Positions 7,085 to 11,565 of a stretch of DNA of 11,565 bases are shown piece by piece. The position numbers were made by a program, and so were the translations under genes. The DNA lies in NCBI GenBank assembly GCA_021780275.1, contig JAJXZC010000518.1, forward strand, positions 1 through 11,565, given 5' to 3'. Origin of the DNA: Pseudomonadota bacterium (lineage in GTDB: Bacteria > Pseudomonadota > Alphaproteobacteria > Parvibaculales > Parvibaculaceae). Position 1 is the first letter of the stretch. Every line of letters begins with the position of its first letter. A model generated the notes under the pieces. The model was not told where the DNA came from and searched no databases. It saw only the letters and a list, made by a program, of their open reading frames with translations.

Positions 7085-8014
7085 TCAGCCCCAACTCAGG
7101 TTTGAGGTAGCAAGGTTCGACTTGAAACTCGTCTTCAGATGTTCGGCGACTTTCGCGCGCAGCGCCGCTTGCCGTTCCTCGGGCCATTCGAGAAATCCGC
7201 GGCCCGATCTGAAGCCCAACCGTCCATCATCTATCAACTGGTCCAGGTACTCCGATGGCTCGGTGGCTCGACTAAGGGCAGGAAAGACGTAGGAATGAAT
7301 CGCTCGGGTGAGTTCGAGGCCGACGAGGTCCGCGTTCTCGATGGGTCCGAGCACGGCAAGGCGGGCTCCGAAGCTTGACTTGACAACGTCGTCTACGGTT
7401 TTTGCGTCGCATACGCCTTCAGCGATGAGGGCGATCGCTTCGCGCCATAGCGCATGTTGTAGACGATTGCCGATAAAGCCCGGGACGTCCTTCTTGACTT
7501 CGACGGGGGATTTGCCGACGCGCCCGAGCAAATCCATCGTCGAAACTATTGTCGCGTCCGAAGTCTCGTCGGTCCTGACCACTTCGACCAGCGGAACGAG
7601 ATAAGGCGGGTTCCACCAATGCGTGCCAAGCATGCGGGATTTTAATCGCACATGCCGAGCGATCTGCCCGATGGGAATGACGGACGTGTTTGACGCCAGA
7701 ATCGCATCGGGACGCGCAACGCGCTCTATATCCGCGAAAATCTTCTGCTTGAGTTCAAGGTTTTCTGGCGCCGCCTCGATGACCAGGTCGGCTCCGTCGA
7801 CGCATGATTCCAAAGCGTCGGTGACTACCACGTTGTCGAGCACCGCACGGTCTATACGCAGATCGTCGAGATTGACGCCGATCCGCTCGACGATGCGATC
7901 TCGTACTTCTCCTATCGGGTCGCTAATCCGGACATCATGGCCCGCCGAGGCAAAGACCTGGGCAATGCCATGGCCCATGAGGCCGCCCCCGATTATGGCT
8001 ATGCGCTCGCCCAT
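7085..8014 (-). CDS. 3-hydroxyacyl-CoA dehydrogenase-like NAD-dependent 3-hydroxy acid dehydrogenase
   Basis: This enzyme of 309 residues has the usual two domains. The NAD-binding Rossmann fold begins IAIIGGGLMGHG (5-16), with acidic D32 after the second strand indicating NAD(H). Catalytic residues align in spacing with human HCDH: S111 (SNTS), H132 (GTHWWNP), E144 (LVEVV) and N183 (PGFIGNR). The helical domain follows from about 185. The segment after the catalytic His is WWNPPYLVPLVEVV rather than the HFFNP typical of fatty-acid enzymes. It is nearer the branch containing L-carnitine dehydrogenase and lambda-crystallin, which act on free 3-hydroxy acids. It probably oxidises a 3-hydroxy acid to the beta-keto acid cut by the next gene, only 5 bp away. 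A gap of 3 bp separates it from the SDR gene. Confidence 0.88.
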   Translation of the reverse strand: MGERIAIIGGGLMGHGIAQVFASAGHDVRISDPIGEVRDRIVERIGVNLDDLRIDRAVLDNVVVTDALESCVDGADLVIEAAPENLELKQKIFADIERVARPDAILASNTSVIPIGQIARHVRLKSRMLGTHWWNPPYLVPLVEVVRTDETSDATIVSTMDLLGRVGKSPVEVKKDVPGFIGNRLQHALWREAIALIAEGVCDAKTVDDVVKSSFGARLAVLGPIENADLVGLELTRAIHSYVFPALSRATEPSEYLDQLIDDGRLGFRSGRGFLEWPEERQAALRAKVAEHLKTSFKSNLATSNLSWG

Positions 8015-8017
8015 GGA

Positions 8018-8818
8018 TCAGCCCGCCGTGTAGCCGCCGTCGGCATAAAGAATGTGACCGGTGTAGAAATCCGACGCCTTCGAGGCGAGAAACAGGAGTG
8101 GCCCAGCGAGATCGTCGGGTTCGCCGAGCCGCCCCTTCGGCACACGGGCGAGGAAACCCGCGCGAGTTGTCTTCGCCCGCTCGTCTTCGCCGAACATCCA
8201 GGACGTAAGGGGCGAGCGGAACACCGTCGGTGCGATCGCGTTGACCGTGATGCCAGTCGGGCCCCACTCGCAGCCGAGCGCGCGTGTGATGCCATCGACC
8301 GCGGATTTCGAGGCGCAGTAGGCGGTGTAGCCCGCGGGATGGCCGAGCAGGCCGCGCGCCGACGACATGAGTATTATCTTGCCGCCCTCGCCCTGCACCA
8401 GCAGCTGCTTCCCAACGGCGCGGGCGATAAGCCAGCTTTGGGTGACGTTGGCGTCCATTACGTCGAGAAAGCGCTCCGGCGCCATTTCCGTGATCTTGGC
8501 GACGTCGTTCTTGCCCGAGGCAACGATAAGAATATCAACGCGCCCAAAGCGTTCGACCGCCTTGGCGACGATCGCGTCACAAGCCCCCTCGTTTGAGGTG
8601 CGGATCGCCATTTCCTCAACTTCCGCGCCGCGCTCTCGGCATTCGCCGGCCACCTCCGCAAGCTCTTTGGTCTTGCCAGCCGTCAGCAGCAGTTTGGCGC
8701 CGGCTGATGCGAGGGTCTCGGCCGCGACGGCTCCAAAGGCGCCCGAGGCGCCCGTGACGATCGCCACCTTTCCGCGAACAGAGAACAGGGCGAGCGGATC
8801 TTTGGGCGCCTCGGTCAT
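8018..8818 (-). CDS. Short-chain dehydrogenase/reductase (candidate phloroglucinol reductase)
   Basis: This is a classical SDR of 266 residues. The cofactor motif TGASGAFG spans 22-29 (the family's TGxxxGxG). Catalytic residues are N124, S152/S153, Y167 and K171 (YCASK), and the C-terminal GHILYADGGYTAG is typical. The segment after the second strand reads LTAGKTKE (45-52) with no acidic residue, which favours NADPH over NADH. The usual NNAG motif is replaced by VASG (99-102). Known phloroglucinol reductases are NADPH-dependent SDRs, and the surrounding enzymes suggest that role: reduction of the ring to dihydrophloroglucinol. Many SDRs act on other keto or hydroxy compounds, so substrate is inference. 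It overlaps the cupin gene by 4 bp (ATGA) and lies 3 bp before the HCDH-like gene. Confidence 0.92.
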   Translation of the reverse strand: MTEAPKDPLALFSVRGKVAIVTGASGAFGAVAAETLASAGAKLLLTAGKTKELAEVAGECRERGAEVEEMAIRTSNEGACDAIVAKAVERFGRVDILIVASGKNDVAKITEMAPERFLDVMDANVTQSWLIARAVGKQLLVQGEGGKIILMSSARGLLGHPAGYTAYCASKSAVDGITRALGCEWGPTGITVNAIAPTVFRSPLTSWMFGEDERAKTTRAGFLARVPKGRLGEPDDLAGPLLFLASKASDFYTGHILYADGGYTAG

Positions 8819-9165
8819 GGCTTCACTCCCGGTGGGTAGGGAATTACGACGAGCATCTTGCAGACGTCGTTGTCGCGATTGACGATCTCTCGAACCTCAC
8901 CGGGCGCGATAGTGCAGGAATCCATCGGTCCGAGGATTGTTTCCTCTCCTCCGACGATGATCGTCATGCGTCCGCTGAGGACGACATAGACCTTTTCGAA
9001 CGGCGTCGAGTCCGGCCCGGCGCCGCCATTCGGCAGGAACTGAGAATAGCCAACCCATTGATTGGCAGGGCCGCCGGGCTCGAAGCCTTGCAATCGCAAG
9101 CCTACAACGCCGCGATGGTTGGGCGCCTCGTAAGGCTTGGCGTCGGCAAAATGCTTGACATGCAT
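8815..9165 (-). CDS. Small single-domain cupin protein
   Basis: This protein of 116 residues has a cupin (double-stranded beta-helix) pattern. Motif 1 covers about 47-65 and ends in EKVYVVLSG; motif 2 covers about 79-96 (GPMDSCTIAPGEVREIVN). The metal ligands normally in motif 1 (HxH) are absent here (DSTPFEK), and the His of motif 2 is R92, leaving only E57 of the usual set. It is therefore probably not a standard metal-dependent dioxygenase or isomerase. A ligand-binding, tautomerase-like or accessory role is possible, and no function can be assigned. The start is fixed by the strong GGAGGTAA ribosome-binding site 5 nt upstream. The gene lies between the ring-opening and reductase candidates and overlaps the SDR by 4 bp, so it probably belongs to the pathway. 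Confidence 0.85.
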   Translation of the reverse strand: MHVKHFADAKPYEAPNHRGVVGLRLQGFEPGGPANQWVGYSQFLPNGGAGPDSTPFEKVYVVLSGRMTIIVGGEETILGPMDSCTIAPGEVREIVNRDNDVCKMLVVIPYPPGVKP

Positions 9166-9207
9166 AGCGTTACCTCCGGTATCGCCGTTTCATTCTTGTT
9201 TGGGGTC

Positions 9208-9237
9208 GGCCTTTGTGGCCTTCGCCGTTAGGCGAAG
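9208..9237 (-). repeat. Two consecutive hairpins at the cyclase stop codon
   Basis: On the minus strand CTTCGCC (9237-9231) pairs with GGCGAAG (9226-9220) around a 4-nt loop that contains most of the cyclase TAA stop. Directly after it GGCC (9220-9217) can pair with GGCC (9211-9208) around ACAAA. Both lie at the start of the 62-nt gap before the cupin gene. No T run follows, so they do not look like a terminator. They could protect or help process the mRNA between the first gene and the rest. Confidence 0.45.
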
Positions 9238-10073
9238 CTCGCGCCATCCGCGATGCGGTAACCCTGCGACTTGTCGATCATCGCCACCAGGCGAATGATG
9301 CAGCCGTCGCCGCGGTCCCAGTTCCAAGGGAAGAAGGCGAAAGTGACGCGCTTGCCAGTGACCGCGTCGAGGTCGCCGCCGACATTTTCGATTCCAAGAA
9401 TGCCATTGCTGAAAAGGATACGATGCACGGGTTCCCACTCGGGGTGGGCTTCCTTCCAGTCAATGCCGCCGGACCACTTCTTGAATTCCTCGGCGAGGTG
9501 GGGATGCAGTGGGCCGTTGCGATGCGGGCCGATCGCAGTGGCGAGCGGATGGTCGTTGGCCTGCGTGTCGTGGCCGACGACCTTGACCTTCTTTTCCACG
9601 AACCAATGACCGGCTGAAGGCACAAAGCCGGGGCACTTGCAGAAGTATTCCTCGCTGTCGCGGTACTTCTTGTGCCAGCCCGTGTTGACGATCACGACGT
9701 CGCCGGGTCGCACGACATGGCCGGCCGCCTTTTCGAGGTCGTCGTATGTGATGGGTTCCCACATCGCCTTGGGGATCGATACGACAATGCCCGAGCCGAA
9801 GAAGTGCGGCAGCGGCACCTCGTCGATGAACGGGGTATCCTCGACCACGTGAGCGGGCGCATCGATGTGCGTTGTGTTGTGCATGCTGGTCGTGATGCGC
9901 TGAGAGAGAACGCCCGACTTCGCCATGTAATGAATGCGCTCGATCTTGACGTCTTCAAAATAAGGCCAGTTGGGCGACTGAAACCCGAAGCGATGCGAGA
10001 GATTGTAGAACTCCAGTCCCATCGGGTTGTCGAGATTGGCCTGGAATTCAATGCCGCGAATTGTGATCGACAT
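9228..10073 (-). CDS. Cyclase-family metal-dependent hydrolase (PF04199), candidate ring-opening hydrolase
   Basis: This protein of 281 residues belongs to the family of bacterial kynurenine formamidase, isatin hydrolase and related enzymes. These use bound Mn or Zn to hydrolyse cyclic or linear amides, lactones and activated diketones. The metal-binding motif HNTTHIDAPAH (65-75; H65, H69, D71, H75) is a variant of HxGTHxDxPxH. GHDT (167-170) and IENVGG (228-233) follow at the expected places, and GCIIRLVAM (257-265) closes the domain. The ATG at 10073 is preferred because AGGAGA lies just upstream and the family opening starts here. The frame extends to 10280 with unrelated sequence covering the promoter region. 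It is the first gene after the divergent promoter, as expected for a pathway-specific step. Hydrolytic opening of dihydrophloroglucinol is proposed from context. Confidence 0.88.
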   Translation of the reverse strand: MSITIRGIEFQANLDNPMGLEFYNLSHRFGFQSPNWPYFEDVKIERIHYMAKSGVLSQRITTSMHNTTHIDAPAHVVEDTPFIDEVPLPHFFGSGIVVSIPKAMWEPITYDDLEKAAGHVVRPGDVVIVNTGWHKKYRDSEEYFCKCPGFVPSAGHWFVEKKVKVVGHDTQANDHPLATAIGPHRNGPLHPHLAEEFKKWSGGIDWKEAHPEWEPVHRILFSNGILGIENVGGDLDAVTGKRVTFAFFPWNWDRGDGCIIRLVAMIDKSQGYRIADGASFA

Positions 10074-10102
10074 CCTGCCGTCTCCTGGTCTGTCGTTTCC
10101 TC

Positions 10103-10130
10103 GGTGGCGGCGTTTCCCGCCGTCGTTTTT
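10103..10130. other. GC-rich hairpin in the operon leader
   Basis: GGCGG (10106-10110) pairs with CCGCC (10117-10121) around a 6-nt loop, extendable by G-T pairs to 10103/10124. Five T follow at 10126-10130 on the plus strand. On the minus strand it lies in the 5' leader of the operon mRNA, between the candidate promoter and the cyclase ribosome-binding site. It may influence the leader. No plus-strand gene ends here that would need a terminator. Confidence 0.3.
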
Positions 10131-10139
10131 GTTGTACCA

Positions 10140-10160
10140 CGATAAAATGCATGTGTATCG
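10140..10160. promoter_or_regulatory. Candidate operator: inverted repeat CGATA-N11-TATCG
   Basis: CGATA at 10140-10144 and TATCG at 10156-10160 form a perfect 5-bp inverted repeat centred on 10150, with an ATGCAT core beside the centre. It lies midway between the divergent IclR gene and the catabolic operon and overlaps the spacer and -10 side of the candidate operon promoter. A dimeric IclR-type regulator binding here could block that promoter until its ligand arrives. The site is proposed from position and symmetry only; IclR operators have no single consensus. Confidence 0.4.
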
Positions 10161-10172
10161 CAATGCGGTCAA
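10144..10172 (-). promoter_or_regulatory. Candidate sigma-70-type promoter for the catabolic operon
   Basis: On the minus strand TTGACC (10172-10167) is a good -35 box. A 17-nt spacer leads to CATTTT (10149-10144) as a poor -10; TTTTAT two bases further on fits better but makes the spacer 19 nt. The leader to the cyclase ATG would be about 65 nt. The gene series below it shows no other clear promoter. Confidence 0.35.
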
Positions 10173-10233
10173 GTGAGTCTGACGAATTTTATTTCGCTTC
10201 GGGCCGGAGTAGGGCTGGCAGCGTGGAATCGCC

Positions 10234-10251
10234 GAGGAGGACGCTGGGTTG
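10234..10251 (+). promoter_or_regulatory. Ribosome-binding site deciding a TTG start for the IclR gene
   Basis: GAGGAGG at 10234-10240 is a near-perfect Shine-Dalgarno sequence, and the TTG codon at 10249-10251 follows after 8 nt. No ATG or GTG in the same frame lies at a suitable distance, and the N-terminal helix-turn-helix of the regulator starts about 15 residues later. The TTG is therefore the most likely start. Confidence 0.7.
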
Positions 10252-11025
10252 GACGCGGGAGTCACGGAAGAAGAAGACAAGGGCGCCGGAACCGGGATTC
10301 AGGTTATCGCTCGGGCCGCAAGCGTGCTGCGTGCACTGGAAGGAAAGCCGGAAGGCTTGAGTCTGGCCCAAATCGCGAAGGAAGTCGGCCTTGCGCGCTC
10401 GACCGTTCAGCGCATCATCGCGGCGTTGGCGCAGGAAGATTTCGTCGTCGAAGCGCAGCCCGGACGCGGGGTGCGGATAGGGCCGGGCCTGGCTCGGATC
10501 GCGGCGTCGATGAGTTCCAATTTCACCGAGATCCTGCATCCCCACCTCTTTGCACTGCGGGATGAGGTCGGGGAGACAGTCGACTTGTCGATCCTGTCCG
10601 GCGGCTCCGCCGTATTCATCGACCAAATTCCCGGCAAGCAGAGGCTTGTCGCATTGTCGGGGATCGGGGAACGCTTCCCCTTGCATTGCACCGCGAACGG
10701 CAAGGCCATATTGGCGTGCTTCGACGAAGAGGACGCTGCGCTTCTGATCGAAAAAAGCGTCGCGGAACATGGCGACTACCCCTTAATCGACCGGAAGAAG
10801 CTCCTTCGCGAGTTGGAAGCAGCGAGACGAAAACATTTGGCCTTCGATCTCGGCGAGCACGGCGAAGGGATCAGCGCTGTCGGAGTCGCGATATTGGATC
10901 CATTCGGTCGCCCGGTCGCGGTCTCGATCCCGGCGCCGACGCATCGTTTCGATTCCCAGCGCGAGGCGCTCGTGGCAGCGCTTTCGCGTTTTCGCATGAA
11001 AATGCGGACGATCATCGGGCGCTGA
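10249..11025 (+). CDS. IclR-family transcriptional regulator
   Basis: This regulator of 258 residues has the IclR layout. The N-terminal winged helix-turn-helix spans about 17-80: GIQVIARAASVLRAL, then LSLAQIAKEVGLARSTVQRI (38-57) with the recognition helix, then a wing. The C-terminal effector domain (about 90-256) has the hallmarks PLHCTANGKAILA (144-156) and GEHGEGISAVGVAI (202-215). Length is standard. It is read away from the catabolic operon across a 175-bp divergent region, the usual arrangement for local control of an aromatic catabolism operon with a pathway compound as ligand. Whether it represses or activates cannot be read from sequence. It ends about 20 bp before a truncated transposase, with no visible terminator. 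Confidence 0.93.
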   Translation: MDAGVTEEEDKGAGTGIQVIARAASVLRALEGKPEGLSLAQIAKEVGLARSTVQRIIAALAQEDFVVEAQPGRGVRIGPGLARIAASMSSNFTEILHPHLFALRDEVGETVDLSILSGGSAVFIDQIPGKQRLVALSGIGERFPLHCTANGKAILACFDEEDAALLIEKSVAEHGDYPLIDRKKLLRELEAARRKHLAFDLGEHGEGISAVGVAILDPFGRPVAVSIPAPTHRFDSQREALVAALSRFRMKMRTIIGR

Positions 11026-11044
11026 CGAATGCTTGAACTCGAAA

Positions 11045-11565
11045 GGCGAGATTGCGCGCCGCCGCCTCCAGCGTGGGATCGAGCGTCGTCGTATCGCCTT
11101 CGTCGGCCGGGTGGATCGGCGCCGCAACGATGACGCCGGTGTCGAGATCGACTGCGTGCTCGGGCTTGTAGGCCAGATGCGTCGTCCCGTCCTTCATCCG
11201 CGCGATCTTGGCGTCGGGATCGGTCGGGATCGTCCAGTCTTCGTTCGAGAGCTTCTTGCCCTTGCGCTTGCGGTCGAGCCGGACGAGATCGTCGATCGTC
11301 GGCGTCTGGACGCCGCTCTCCTGCGCCATGCGCGTCAGCATCGCGCTATAGGTCTCGCCGCTGTCCCGGCGCACGATGGTTCGTAGCGCCGCGTTGGCTT
11401 CCATGGTCGAACCATCGACGCCAATCCGCTCGCCCTTCACCAGACCGCGCTCGGCGACGAGATTCAGAACCCAGCCGAACACCTTCTCGTGCGCTTCGTG
11501 CGGCAGGCGCGAGCGCGTCTTCGACAGCCACGAGTGATCGGGAACCTTGTCTCGGTTCGCCAGCC
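11045..11565 (-). pseudogene. IS1182/IS5-like DDE transposase, truncated at both the window edge and its C-terminus
   Basis: On the minus strand the frame is open from the window edge, reading LANRDKVPDHSWLSKTRSRL near its start. It continues with GERIGVDGSTMEANAALRTI (first catalytic Asp in VDGS), a DLVRLDRKRKGKK basic stretch, and DPDAKIARMKDGTTHLAYKP followed by EHAVDLDTGVI. This is a familiar IS4/IS5-superfamily transposase of the IS1182-like type. Resemblance ends at TLEAAARNLA (11045), where the catalytic domain should go on for 150 or more residues. The frame then runs 10 unrelated codons to a stop at 11012-11014, inside the IclR 3' end. The 5' part lies outside the window. It is inactive as seen, and the exact subgroup needs a database check. 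Confidence 0.8.

Noticed and set aside
6138..8014. Carnitine degradation module (carnitine dehydrogenase plus dehydrocarnitine cleavage enzyme)
   Set aside because: The enzyme pair fits in type, but the betainyl-CoA thioesterase and glycine-betaine genes are absent, and the neighbouring cyclase, SDR and PhlG-like genes would be unexplained.
10103..10130. Hairpin plus T run as an intrinsic terminator on the plus strand
   Set aside because: No plus-strand gene ends upstream of it; the preceding region is the coding strand of the minus-strand cyclase. It was kept only as a leader hairpin.
10074..10280. N-terminal extension of the cyclase to 10280
   Set aside because: The extra 69 residues cover the promoter region, resemble no family and lack a ribosome-binding site; the start at 10073 has AGGAGA upstream and matches the family opening. 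The extensions of the BKACE (to 7187) and LivH-type permease (to 4284) were rejected for similar reasons.

Overview
The window is GC-rich DNA of the kind found in Alphaproteobacteria (Hyphomicrobiales such as Bradyrhizobium-like soil or rhizosphere bacteria). The basis is codon use, an ABC importer typical of these genomes, and insertion-sequence (IS) relics common in rhizobia and methylobacteria. Genus cannot be fixed from the sequence alone.

Left edge (1-692) is a pile-up of broken mobile DNA. An IS21-type element end with four 23-24 bp repeats runs straight into the last 29 bases of a group II intron domain V, followed by an intact domain VI. After an unassigned stretch comes the first part of an IS256-type transposase, fused in frame to the C-terminal third of exonuclease III. 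Right edge (11045-11565) is the remains of a DDE transposase that lost its C-terminus about 20 bp after the last cargo gene. The cargo between them is therefore an accessory block.

The cargo (813-10073) is one minus-strand gene series with very tight spacing (4-bp ATGA overlaps or gaps of 3 to 62 bp). Transcription order is: cyclase-family hydrolase, small cupin, short-chain dehydrogenase (SDR), 3-hydroxyacyl-CoA-dehydrogenase-like enzyme, beta-keto acid cleavage enzyme (BKACE/DUF849), a PhlG-like C-C hydrolase, then a complete branched-chain-amino-acid-type ABC importer (binding protein, two permeases, one fused double ATPase). A divergent IclR-type regulator (10249-11025, TTG start) faces the series across a 175-bp intergenic region that holds a candidate promoter and an inverted repeat.

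Main proposal (inference from family membership and gene order): this is an oxygen-independent, reductive catabolic operon for phloroglucinol and its C-acylated derivatives. The steps would be: import; release of phloroglucinol by the PhlG-like hydrolase; reduction to dihydrophloroglucinol by the SDR; ring opening to 3-hydroxy-5-oxohexanoate by the cyclase-family hydrolase; oxidation to 3,5-dioxohexanoate (triacetate) by the HCDH-like enzyme; and cleavage with acetyl-CoA to acetoacetate plus acetoacetyl-CoA by the BKACE. Each enzyme class of the pathway described in anaerobic phloroglucinol fermenters has a counterpart here, and the PhlG-like enzyme adds an entry step. An unplaced cupin without the usual metal-binding histidines may be a further component.
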